Shown piece by piece: positions 1-6,829 of a stretch of 14,044 nt of DNA. Under the pieces are notes generated by a model, which was not told where the DNA came from, did no database searches, and saw nothing but the letters and a program-made list of their open reading frames with translations. Positions within the stretch are counted from its first letter, which is position 1, and each line of letters opens with the position of its first letter. The translations under genes and the position numbers were made by a program. Source of the DNA: Prevotellaceae bacterium (GTDB lineage Bacteria > Bacteroidota > Bacteroidia > Bacteroidales > Bacteroidaceae). Location: assembly GCA_022508685.1 (NCBI GenBank), contig JAFLUS010000017.1:1-14044 (forward strand). The letters are read 5' to 3'.

Positions 1-2081
1 GCGTAGAGGGAGGCAGGGTTGCCGTGTTGGGCGAGGGCTTCGCGGACGAGGGTGATGTGGGCGTCGGGGATGAGGTCGTGCAGTTCCACTTCGCCGGTGG
101 GGATGAAGCCGGCGAGGTGAGTGAAGATGGTGGTGGGGGTGAGGTTGCGCTCGGCGGCAATTTCGTCGACGGACTTGCCCGATTGGTAGAGGCGCAGACT
201 GATGTTCTGCGTCTTTTCTTTCGGTTCTTTCTTGGTGGTGCGCTTGCGTCGCGTGGTGGCGGTGTCGGCGGTGTCCTGCAGAAGGGCGTTGGCTTTGTCT
301 TTCAGGTAGGTTTTGGTTGAGAAGCCGTGTTCGGCAACGCATTCGAGAGTGGCGGTCTTGCTGCGGAAATCAAGGCGGAAGGTGTCGAGTGCGCCTGTGA
401 ATTGTTTCTTGACGACTTTGTTGCCGATTTCCGGTTGGGTGCGTGCGTTGAGGGCATCGAAGCGGTGCAGTTGCGTGGCAAAGTAGCCGGCGCCTTTGCC
501 GATGCGTTCGTGGAGCGTGTCGGCGTTGGTCTGCAGCAGGGTGTTGAGTTGCGCGTGGAATTTGAGCGATACTTGGTAGATGTCGGCGTCGAACTGCTGT
601 GCGGCGTCCTTCCATGCTGCCGTGAGTTCGGGTTGCTGTTTTGCCAAATGTTCTTCGAAGATGCGGACGACGTAGTGGAGTGAACGGTGGAGCGCGGCGA
701 AGGAGAAGCATTCTTCGAGCAGGTGTCTGAAGAATTGCTGACGGAACGTGTCGAGTTGGTCTTTGGCGTTTGCCGAACTTGCCAGTTCACGCGCGATGTA
801 GTCGTTCACGCTTTGGTCGGAGGCGAGTGAGCGGAGGTCGATGGGACGTGCCAGCACCATGCCTTCGAGTGAGCGGCAGCGGCTGAGGGCAACGTAGACT
901 TGTCCATGGGCGAAGGCGTCGTTCACGTCGAGAATGGCGCGGTCGAACGTGAGTCCCTGACTTTTGTGGATGGTGATGGCCCACGCGAGGCGCAGCGGAA
1001 TTTGGCGGAACGTGCCGATGATTTCTTCTTCAATTTCTTTCGTTTCGTCGTTGATGCGCATGCGGGTGTTCTGCCATTCTGCGGGCGAAACGCTGATGGG
1101 CTGTGCGTCGTCCTTGCACTGCACGAGGACGGCTGTGTCGGCAAATCCGACGACGCGTCCCATTTTGCCGTTGTAGTAGGCTTGGTCGGTGGCGTTGCGG
1201 ATGAACATGACTTGTGCGCCCACCTTGAGCGTGAGTGCGGCGTCGGCTGGGTAAGAGGTTTCGGGAAAGTCACCGCTGACGATGGCTTCGTACCGATGAG
1301 GCGCAGCGGACAGCCCGTTGAGTTTCGATTCGTTCACGCGCTGTGCCATGTAGTTGTGCGTGGTGAGGCGGATGCACTCCTCGCTGTCGTCGGGTTCGTA
1401 GTTGGGGATGTGGCGTGCGTTGAGTGCATCGACGGTGGCGGCATCGAGTTGTCCGTTGCGGATGTGGGCAAGGAGCGAGATGAAGCGTGCGTCCTCTTGC
1501 CGGTAGATGTGCTGCAGTTCGATGGTGACGTATTGTATCTGTTGCAGGGCGTGGCTGCTGAAGAAGTAGGGCGTTTCGTAGTAGTCCTTGAGCACGTCCC
1601 ATTCTTTCTCCACTGCCACGGGTGCCAGTTGCTGCAGGTCGCCGATGAGCAGGAGTTGCACGCCGCCAAAGGGGCGGTAGCGGTCGCGATACTTGCGCAG
1701 CACGCTGTCGATGGCGTCGAGCGTGTCGGCACGCACCATCGAGATTTCGTCGATGACGAGGAGGTCCATCGTGCGCATGATGTTCTTCTTCTCCTTGCTC
1801 ATCTGGAAGTGGTTGCCGCGCTCCTTGTAGGTCTTTGTCGCGTTGGGCAGATGGATGCTTGGCGAGAGTTGGAAGAACGAGTGGATGGTGACGCCCTGTG
1901 CGTTGATGGCAGCCACGCCGGTGGGTGCGACCACGACCATGCGCTTGGGCGACAGCGTGCGGATGCGGCGCAGGAAGGTGGTCTTGCCCGTGCCTGCCTT
2001 GCCGGTGAGGAACACGCTCACGTCGGTTCCTTCGATGAACTGCCATGCGAGGTTCATCTCGTCGTTGTGTGCTTTCGTCAT
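1..2081 (-). CDS. PIF1/RecD-like superfamily 1 DNA helicase with C-terminal HTH_40-type domain, 3' end cut by window edge
   Basis: The minus frame from ATG at 2081 stays open for 693 codons to the left edge with no stop, so the gene is partial. Visible motifs are Walker A GKAGTGKT (residues 27-34), Walker B DEISM (111-115), motif III GDLQQLAP (147-154), motif V ITIHKSQGLT (369-378) and motif VI YVALSRC (396-402). This is the order of PIF1/RecD2-type 5'-3' helicases, which unwind DNA in replication and repair. From about residue 626 a segment (SLRLYQSGKSVDEIA, then LTPTTIFTHL) resembles the helicase-associated HTH_40 domain known from RecQ and Bacteroidetes PIF1-like proteins. Between them lies a helical, charged linker. 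The family is usually about 700 aa or slightly more, so little should be missing. It is transcribed divergently from the BlaI operon. The start is uncertain: M1 (2081) lies only 4 nt past a -7 box, and M9 (2057) is a good alternative because the conserved part begins there. Confidence 0.93.
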   Translation of the reverse strand, partial: MTKAHNDEMNLAWQFIEGTDVSVFLTGKAGTGKTTFLRRIRTLSPKRMVVVAPTGVAAINAQGVTIHSFFQLSPSIHLPNATKTYKERGNHFQMSKEKKNIMRTMDLLVIDEISMVRADTLDAIDSVLRKYRDRYRPFGGVQLLLIGDLQQLAPVAVEKEWDVLKDYYETPYFFSSHALQQIQYVTIELQHIYRQEDARFISLLAHIRNGQLDAATVDALNARHIPNYEPDDSEECIRLTTHNYMAQRVNESKLNGLSAAPHRYEAIVSGDFPETSYPADAALTLKVGAQVMFIRNATDQAYYNGKMGRVVGFADTAVLVQCKDDAQPISVSPAEWQNTRMRINDETKEIEEEIIGTFRQIPLRLAWAITIHKSQGLTFDRAILDVNDAFAHGQVYVALSRCRSLEGMVLARPIDLRSLASDQSVNDYIARELASSANAKDQLDTFRQQFFRHLLEECFSFAALHRSLHYVVRIFEEHLAKQQPELTAAWKDAAQQFDADIYQVSLKFHAQLNTLLQTNADTLHERIGKGAGYFATQLHRFDALNARTQPEIGNKVVKKQFTGALDTFRLDFRSKTATLECVAEHGFSTKTYLKDKANALLQDTADTATTRRKRTTKKEPKEKTQNISLRLYQSGKSVDEIAAERNLTPTTIFTHLAGFIPTGEVELHDLIPDAHITLVREALAQHGNPASLY

Positions 2082-2085
2082 GCTG

Positions 2086-2116
2086 CAAAGGTAGGGCTTA
2101 TTTCGCAGATATGCAA
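2086..2116 (-). promoter_or_regulatory. Bacteroidetes-type promoter of the helicase gene
   Basis: On the minus strand TACCTTTG (2093-2086) matches the -7 consensus TAnnTTTG exactly. A TTG (2116-2114) lies 20 bp upstream at the -33 position. Transcription should start within a few bases of the ATG at 2081, giving a leaderless or nearly leaderless mRNA unless translation begins at M9 (2057). Confidence 0.65.
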
Positions 2117-2218
2117 CCTCCGTCGCACACAATCTCCGGTTCGTCGGCGACAAAATCTTGGTTTTGCCACGAAACAAAGTTGTTTTCGTTGCGAATGTAA
2201 GTTCTTTTCTTCGCAGAT

Positions 2219-2314
2219 GAAAGTTTGTTCCACAATGTGGAATAACTATTCCGCAGTGTGGAATAACTGTTTCACAGTGTGGAATAACTATTCCACGTCG
2301 TGGAATAAACTTTC
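2219..2314. repeat. Four tandem 21-bp dyads (TTCCACA-n-TGTGGAA type) flanked by an inverted repeat
   Basis: Units begin at 2228, 2249, 2270 and 2291, an exact 21-bp period. Unit 1 is TTCCACAATGTGGAA, a perfect 7-bp dyad around one base. Units 2 and 3 keep the right arm TGTGGAATAAC with a degenerate left arm (TTCCGCAG, TTTCACAG). Unit 4 has ATTCCAC and GTGGAAT around GTC. The array is bounded by GAAAGTTT (2219-2226) and its exact reverse complement AAACTTTC (2307-2314). A 21-bp spacing is two helical turns, placing all dyads on one face of the DNA, which suits cooperative binding of a dimeric protein. Regulator and target are unknown; the array lies about 130 bp upstream of the BlaI promoter and about 105 bp upstream of the helicase -33 box. 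It could also fold as a multi-branched structure if transcribed. Confidence 0.8.
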
Positions 2315-2412
2315 TGTCCCGACAATGGAAACTTTGTACGGGCATCGGTGAAACTATTTTCAGGGACGCCGCCATGTTTCGTCAGCCACGCGCTTGTCGG
2401 CGGTTTCAACAT

Positions 2413-2426
2413 TTAACAGATGTTAA
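2413..2426. promoter_or_regulatory. TTAACA-GA-TGTTAA dyad, candidate operator of the BlaI-type repressor
   Basis: This is a perfect 6-bp inverted repeat with a 2-bp spacer, ending 15 bp before the -33 box of the blaI-like gene. Known BlaI/MecI operators are dyads with TACA/TGTA arms, and the ACA-nn-TGT core here is similar. A second, weaker dyad AACAT/ATGTT (2482-2486/2493-2497) sits between the -7 box and the start codon. Autoregulation is common in this family, but the assignment here is inference. Confidence 0.35.
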
Positions 2427-2441
2427 GAGCCACGCCGTCGG

Positions 2442-2473
2442 TTTGCAAGTGTGGAGGAAATATGTTTACTTTG
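2442..2473 (+). promoter_or_regulatory. Promoter of the BlaI-M56-lipoprotein operon
   Basis: TTTG (2442-2445) is followed after 20 bp by TTACTTTG (2466-2473), seven of eight matches to the -7 consensus TAnnTTTG. The predicted leader to the ATG at 2524 is about 45 nt. Confidence 0.6.
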
Positions 2474-2523
2474 CAGCGTTGAACATAAAGAAATGTTGAA
2501 TTGTATATAATCAATAGAGCCGT

Positions 2524-2883
2524 ATGATGAAATTGACCGCAAAAGAAGAGGAAGTAATGGAGAAAGTGTGGATGCTCGACGAGTGTACGCCCAAGCAGGT
2601 GCTGGCACTCTACGACGAGCCGCGTCCGCTCATCAATTCCGTTTCGAACGCCATGCAGTCATTGGAACGCAAGGGCTACCTCACGCATCGTCAGCAGGGA
2701 CGGGGCTACGTTTACATGCCGGCAGTGGCGCAGAAGGACTATGGCAAGTCGAAGTTGGGGACGTTCGTCGAAAAATACTTCGACAGTTCCTATATGAGTG
2801 TGGTGTCGGAATTTGTGCATGAAGAGAAAGTGAGCAAAGCCGAGTTGGTGGCATTTCTTCACGAATTGATGAAGGAGGAGTGA
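2524..2883 (+). CDS. BlaI/MecI/CopY-family transcriptional repressor
   Basis: The 119-aa product has the usual length of this family. The N-terminal winged helix (LTAKEEEVMEKVW from residue 4, then INSVSNAMQSLERKGYL, then the wing QQGRGYVYMP) is the DNA-binding part. The helical C-terminal part (about 75-119) is the expected dimerisation region. In studied members the dimer represses its operon until an M56 membrane peptidase signals its inactivation. The next gene, 3 bp downstream, encodes exactly such a peptidase, which supports the assignment. Two ATGs (2524, 2527) precede the domain and either could be the start; no clear ribosome binding site distinguishes them. The inducing signal in this organism is unknown, and many Bacteroidetes BlaI pairs are not linked to any beta-lactamase. 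Confidence 0.9.
   Translation: MMKLTAKEEEVMEKVWMLDECTPKQVLALYDEPRPLINSVSNAMQSLERKGYLTHRQQGRGYVYMPAVAQKDYGKSKLGTFVEKYFDSSYMSVVSEFVHEEKVSKAELVAFLHELMKEE
2872..2880 (+). promoter_or_regulatory. Strong Shine-Dalgarno sequence before the M56 gene
   Basis: AAGGAGGAG inside the last codons of the repressor gene lies 6 nt before the ATG at 2887. Such a strong site is uncommon in Bacteroidetes. It fixes the start and suggests translational coupling of the repressor and the peptidase. Confidence 0.6.
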
Positions 2884-2886
2884 GCG

Positions 2887-4794
2887 ATGGCTGCATTTGT
2901 CATTTACATCTTCAAATGGGCGTTGTCGCTGACGCTGCTCTATTCCCTCTATGGTGCGTTGCGCCGTGAGACGTTCCACACGCTCAACCGCGCGGTACTG
3001 CTTGCCATTCTCGTGGTGAGCATGGTGCTGCCGCTCTGCCGTTTCACGACGACGCATCCGACGGTGCTCAACACCGGTGTCAGCCGCATGGAACAGATGC
3101 TGACCGACCGCGAGCCGGAACTGCCGTCGGCACCGACGCCGTCTGCCAAGAGCAGCATGGCAGCCGACGTGCCGTCCGTCGGTAGCGATGCCGGCGTGCA
3201 GGACGATGGTGGCGGTGTGGCAGCCGGCAGACCGATAAACTGGTGGCTGTGCCTTACCTTTATATATATGGCAGGTGTCGTCGTGGCATGGGGACTTTAC
3301 CTGTATAGCCTCATGTGCGTCGTCAGGTTGCTGCATGGCGGACGTCGCATCGCCGTGGCGGGCGTGCCGCAGTGGGTGCACGTCGTCGTCAGCGACCGCG
3401 TGCGCGTGTCCTGCAGTTGGATGCGGTGGGTGGTGGTGTCTGCCACTGATGTCGTGGAGTTGCCGTCCGACGGCAGTTTTGTTGATGCGGACGCAAATCC
3501 CATTCTCACGCACGAACTGGCACACGTGCGTCGCGGGCATTCGTGGGACAAGTTGTTCTGCGAGGCGGTGTGCCGCACGCTGTGGTTCCTGCCGTTCGCG
3601 TGGATGCTCCGGCGCGACTTGGCGGACGTGCATGAGTTCGAAGCCGACCGCGCAGTGCTCCGTGCCGGCGTTAACCGAATGAAATACAACATGTTGATTA
3701 TAGAGAAAGCCGTGAGCGCAGGACTGCAGCCTGTCGTGAACGCATTTAACGAAAGTAAAACGAAAAAGCGAATGAAAATGATGTTTCAGAAGAAATCAAC
3801 ACGTGTGGCTGCGCTGAAGGCGCTCTACCTCCTGCCGCTCGCAGCCGTTGTCACTACCGCATTTGCCCGTCCGCAACTGTTGGATGAAGTGGAGGCAGAA
3901 ATCACTCAAGCCTTGCCCTCGGTGCGTCCGTCGGTTGCGGTGCAGCCTGTGGCTGACGCGGCAGAAGCCGTTGCGGAAATGGCTGAAGCAGTGGAAGCGG
4001 TTGAAACCGAAGCGGTTGCGACCCTACCGACCACCGAACCGACGTTGGAAGCCGTGCCGACGACGGACGATGGAACGGAGCCGATGGCAGTAGCCGTGCT
4101 CGACTCCACGATGACGAGCGTAGGTGCCCGACGCATAGCCGAAGGCGTGTATGTGGGGCGCTTCAAGCCCAACTACACGAGCGATACGATTAGGGTGCGG
4201 CAGGTGAACCTGAACGACAGCGAAGGCAACCACCTTGCCGAACATACGTTTGCGCAGCACGACGGCGTGGGCAATTGGCAAATCGACCTGCAAGTGGAAG
4301 AACGCGCGCAGTTCGGACGCGGATGGCACATCCGCTGGATGACGTGCGACGCCCCTGCCGAAGCGGAGTTTCACGACAGGAGAGATGCCCGCTCGGCTAC
4401 GCCTGTGGAGATAGCCTCCGTTACGGACTATGAACTGCACCGATTCAAGCAGAATTTCCATTTGGAGCAACATCCCGACGAAACGTGGCTGGTGGTGTAT
4501 CGACCCGTCAATGTCAACGAGGACACGTTCACGTTCTCCTGCGAGAATTTCTACATAGAGGACGTGGCAACGGGCGATATGTACGCATGCCGGCGTTTGC
4601 AGAACTATGATGCGAAAAACGTGAACATCCCTGTGAAGGCATACGAAAACACCGTCCTTCAGATGACCTTTGTGTTTCCTCCGTTGCCCAAGAGCGTGAA
4701 GCGCATCCGCTTCACCGGCAATGTCGCATATGCCCGTCAGCATACCTATAAAGTAAAGGATTTGCTGCGCCGTCCGAAACGTATCATCCAATAA
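2887..4794 (+). CDS. M56-family (BlaR1-like) membrane zinc metallopeptidase with long periplasmic extension
   Basis: The 635-aa product is an integral inner-membrane sensor-protease. TM segments are visible at about 5-24, 35-51 and 119-143, with a fourth at about 307-327. The zinc motif HELAH is at 209-213 and the downstream motif HEFEADRAV starts at 249, probably supplying the third ligand, as in BlaR1 and MecR1. By analogy it cleaves, or triggers loss of, the BlaI-type repressor encoded just upstream. After TM4 comes a low-complexity Ala/Val/Glu/Pro linker (about 333-400) and then a periplasmic region of about 235 residues. That region shows no penicillin-binding (transpeptidase-like) motif and no TonB domain, unlike BlaR1 or other Bacteroidetes M56 proteins. 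Its end (about 531-635) resembles the next gene's product: both have an ADTG/ATGD-x-Y segment and PPLP-x-SVKRIR. The ligand is therefore probably not a beta-lactam, but this is inference. Confidence 0.9.
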   Translation: MAAFVIYIFKWALSLTLLYSLYGALRRETFHTLNRAVLLAILVVSMVLPLCRFTTTHPTVLNTGVSRMEQMLTDREPELPSAPTPSAKSSMAADVPSVGSDAGVQDDGGGVAAGRPINWWLCLTFIYMAGVVVAWGLYLYSLMCVVRLLHGGRRIAVAGVPQWVHVVVSDRVRVSCSWMRWVVVSATDVVELPSDGSFVDADANPILTHELAHVRRGHSWDKLFCEAVCRTLWFLPFAWMLRRDLADVHEFEADRAVLRAGVNRMKYNMLIIEKAVSAGLQPVVNAFNESKTKKRMKMMFQKKSTRVAALKALYLLPLAAVVTTAFARPQLLDEVEAEITQALPSVRPSVAVQPVADAAEAVAEMAEAVEAVETEAVATLPTTEPTLEAVPTTDDGTEPMAVAVLDSTMTSVGARRIAEGVYVGRFKPNYTSDTIRVRQVNLNDSEGNHLAEHTFAQHDGVGNWQIDLQVEERAQFGRGWHIRWMTCDAPAEAEFHDRRDARSATPVEIASVTDYELHRFKQNFHLEQHPDETWLVVYRPVNVNEDTFTFSCENFYIEDVATGDMYACRRLQNYDAKNVNIPVKAYENTVLQMTFVFPPLPKSVKRIRFTGNVAYARQHTYKVKDLLRRPKRIIQ

Positions 4795-4806
4795 CCTCTA
4801 TCCAAT

Positions 4807-5457
4807 ATGAAAAAGAAAGCCATCATTTGGGCAGCCGCAGCCATGCTGCTGGTCGGTTGCCACGTTCAGAAAACTACGTTGTTCGTCATCGGTACATCGC
4901 CCTACGACGAACGTCCCGTCAACGAAAAGCCGACCATGGAACGTCCGGCATGGCCCAACTACGATATTCACAACGAAAACTCGTTTGCCGTATTTTCCCA
5001 CGTGGCATCGCCCACGAAGCCGTCCGACCGAAAGGTGCGGCTGATGGTGGATTACGGCCGGCCGTGGTCGGAATCCATGACGCTTTATCGCTGCAAGGAA
5101 GCCACTTATGTGGTGTATTCCTATGTCGTTCCGCAAGACTGGTTCTTCTTCTGCTTCTACGAAGGCGACTGCATCATCGATGCCGACACGGGCGACGAAT
5201 ACCGTCTGCGTGAGGTAGAGCATTTCCCGCTCAATCAGTGCTTCTGGGTACATGGCATGGAGGGCAGGCAAGTCGGCTTCGTACTGGTATATCCGCCGTT
5301 GCCCGACAGCGTGAAACGCATCCGCTACTTCGGTGCCGCCGGTCCGCATCGTCGATGGTTCTCGCCTTCGGCACAGAAAAGCAAGGTCTACGACCTGAAC
5401 GACCTGCGTCCGCATGGTGCTTCCGGTTCCAATGTGACAGGGCGCATCATTCGGTAG
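4807..5457 (+). CDS. Lipoprotein of unknown function, paralogous to the M56 ectodomain
   Basis: The 216-aa product begins with a short basic n-region, a hydrophobic stretch and the lipobox LVGC with Cys at 18, so it should be lipidated and face the periplasm or outer membrane. From about residue 98 it parallels the last 105 residues of the preceding M56 protein: a VVY strand, a DADTGDEY turn (ATGDMY in M56), PPLPDSVKRIR at 163-173 (PPLPKSVKRIR at 598-608), and an end in RIIR (RIIQ in M56). No enzymatic motif is visible. It starts 12 bp after the M56 stop and belongs to the same operon. It could be a decoy or co-receptor for the ligand sensed by the M56 protein, or a substrate of it; both are hypotheses. 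Confidence 0.8.
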   Translation: MKKKAIIWAAAAMLLVGCHVQKTTLFVIGTSPYDERPVNEKPTMERPAWPNYDIHNENSFAVFSHVASPTKPSDRKVRLMVDYGRPWSESMTLYRCKEATYVVYSYVVPQDWFFFCFYEGDCIIDADTGDEYRLREVEHFPLNQCFWVHGMEGRQVGFVLVYPPLPDSVKRIRYFGAAGPHRRWFSPSAQKSKVYDLNDLRPHGASGSNVTGRIIR

Positions 5458-5526
5458 GTCTGATAGGGAACAAGCAATGGCTTCAAGTCGTTGTTAATTA
5501 AGTTAGTAATCCATATGCCTATAGGC

Positions 5527-5558
5527 TTCCTGCACTGTTCGTGAGAATCGTGCAGGAA
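5527..5558 (+). terminator. Possible terminator hairpin of the BlaI operon
   Basis: TTCCTGCAC (5527-5535) and GTGCAGGAA (5550-5558) form a perfect 9-bp stem with a 14-nt loop, about 70 bp after the lipoprotein stop. The following ATTCTGTTGG is only weakly T-rich, so rho-independent termination is plausible but not certain. Confidence 0.45.
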
Positions 5559-5597
5559 ATTCTGTTGGCAGCAAGTCATAAACTTGTTAGTCAGAAC

Positions 5598-5629
5598 TTT
5601 GTCAGTAACAACTTTATTTCATATCTTTG
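5598..5629 (+). promoter_or_regulatory. Promoter of the TlpA-like gene
   Basis: TTTG (5598-5601), a 20-bp spacer and TATCTTTG (5622-5629), an exact -7 consensus match. The TTG at 5627 lies inside the -7 box, so it cannot serve as start codon for a transcript from this promoter. The ATG at 5660 is therefore preferred. Confidence 0.75.
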
Positions 5630-5659
5630 CAGTATGTAACTCAAATTCAACACAGAATA

Positions 5660-6730
5660 ATGAAAAAGAACAGATTAGGTAGCGGCATGGTAGCGGCATT
5701 GTTGGCTGCGCTGTGCTTCGTTTGCGATGGTTGTGCAAACGAAAACGTGGCAAGATTGGAAGGAACGATGGCAGGAATGGAAGCGACGGATACGTTGCTG
5801 CTGATTGACGTATTGAACGAGCAGCGTCCGTTGGTATCTATCGAAGTCAAGGACGGAAAAATCACGCCGAAGGAGTTGGCGGTAGACTATCCGATTGTGG
5901 TGGTGCTGCAACCTCGCAATCGTGCAATCAACCTGCTGCCGTTTGTATTGGAACCCGGCACGATTGTGATTGAAGGCGATATTGCCAACCCCTATTCGCT
6001 GAAAGTGAGCGGCACGCCGTTGAACGAAGAATGGCAGGAGATGGAAAAAATGGCAAAAACGCTGGAAGCACCGAAGGATGTGGACGAGAACACCGTTGTC
6101 GATATGCCGACGCTGATGGCAAACTTTACCAGTGCGGTGCGTGAAAAGATTTTGGCACATAAGGATGACGTGCTCGGTTTCTTCCTTTATGTGGAATATC
6201 GTGAAGCATTCGATGCAGAAACACAAATGGAATTGGTGACGGCGTTGGCTGACAGATGGACGGGCAACGATGTGTTTGACCAATTGGCAAATAGTGTGAA
6301 GAATCAGTCAAGCACGAGTGCCGGTGCGATGTTCACGGACTTTGAGGCGGAATACGAAGGCAAAGTGCAACGTTTGTCCGACTATGTGGGCAAGGGCAAT
6401 TACGTGTTGGTCGACTTCTGGGCATCGTGGTGCGGACCATGCCGTCAGGAAATTCCCAATCTCATTGAGGCATACGAGCGATACAAGGACAAAGGACTGG
6501 TGGTGCTTGGCGTGGCAACGTGGGACAAACCCGAAGACACGAAGAAAGCCATCGCAGAATTGCAGATACCCTATCCGCAAATCATGAATGCACAGAAAGC
6601 GGGTAGCGACGCATACGGCATCGAGGGTATTCCCGAAATCATCCTCTTCGCACCCGACGGCACGATTGTGGCTCGCCATCTGCGCGGTTCAGCGATTGGC
6701 TATCAATTGCGCGAAGTGTACGGTGAATAA
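5660..6730 (+). CDS. TlpA/ResA-like thioredoxin-fold lipoprotein with N-terminal DUF4369-type region
   Basis: The 356-aa product starts at ATG 5660; an in-frame TTG at 5627 is rejected because it overlaps the -7 box. The signal peptide ends at Cys25 (VCDGC, a slightly unusual lipobox), so it is probably a lipoprotein. Residues about 30-130 look like the DUF4369 beta-domain common in Bacteroidetes thioredoxin-like proteins. A helical middle region follows, and then a thioredoxin domain from about 225 to the end with DFWASWCGPC (active Cys258 and Cys261) and the cis-proline region GIPE (Pro325). Family members reduce or exchange disulfides in the periplasm, for example in cytochrome c maturation or oxidative-damage repair; the client here is unknown. 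It has its own promoter and terminator, so it is probably not part of the BlaI operon. Confidence 0.9.
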   Translation: MKKNRLGSGMVAALLAALCFVCDGCANENVARLEGTMAGMEATDTLLLIDVLNEQRPLVSIEVKDGKITPKELAVDYPIVVVLQPRNRAINLLPFVLEPGTIVIEGDIANPYSLKVSGTPLNEEWQEMEKMAKTLEAPKDVDENTVVDMPTLMANFTSAVREKILAHKDDVLGFFLYVEYREAFDAETQMELVTALADRWTGNDVFDQLANSVKNQSSTSAGAMFTDFEAEYEGKVQRLSDYVGKGNYVLVDFWASWCGPCRQEIPNLIEAYERYKDKGLVVLGVATWDKPEDTKKAIAELQIPYPQIMNAQKAGSDAYGIEGIPEIILFAPDGTIVARHLRGSAIGYQLREVYGE

Positions 6731-6755
6731 AACGTTCCCGACGAAAACGAACAAG

Positions 6756-6808
6756 CAACGACCGATTGGCAATTATGTCTGCCAATCGGTCGTTGTTTTG
6801 TTTTTTTT
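6756..6808. terminator. Strong, probably bidirectional intrinsic terminator
   Basis: A perfect 16-bp stem (6756-6771 with 6780-6795) encloses the 8-nt loop ATTATGTC. A T-rich tract (6796-6808) follows on the plus strand. It lies between the convergent TlpA-like gene (stop 6730) and rubrerythrin gene (stop 6830). On the minus strand the stem is followed by CTTGTTCGTTTTCG, moderately T-rich, so it can plausibly stop both transcripts. Confidence 0.88.
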
Positions 6809-6829
6809 GCACAAAGTGTGCTGTTGTGC

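Larger units (their letters stand above)
2082..2523. other. 442-bp divergent intergenic region, rich in dyads
   Basis: This region separates the helicase (minus) from the BlaI operon (plus). It holds promoters for both, the 21-bp dyad array (2219-2314), a TTAACA/TGTTAA dyad (2413-2426) and an AACAT/ATGTT dyad (2482-2497). A plus-strand frame is open through most of it but continues from the antisense of the helicase and ends at 2351. It shows no protein-like features beyond the translated repeat. I see no RNA gene. Confidence 0.7.

Noticed and set aside
24..683. Short plus-strand open frames at the left edge
   Set aside because: They are antisense to the open helicase frame, which continues to position 1 with a recognisable C-terminal helix-turn-helix region.
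2228..2311. Tandem repeats as a possible CRISPR array
   Set aside because: Units are only 21 bp and directly adjacent, with no unique spacers and no cas genes nearby.
900..2351. 483-codon plus-strand open frame
   Set aside because: It is antisense to the helicase, whose motifs are unmistakable on the minus strand. The Cys/Val/His-rich translation is typical of a shadow frame, and its tail (repeated WNN) only translates the 21-bp dyad array, which happens to be divisible by three.
2659..3633. 324-codon minus-strand open frame
   Set aside because: Antisense to the BlaI-type and M56 genes, whose motifs (winged helix, HELAH) are clear on the plus strand.
5627..5659. TTG start extending the TlpA-like protein by 11 residues
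   Set aside because: The TTG lies within the -7 box TATCTTTG and would put charged and polar residues before the lipoprotein signal peptide.
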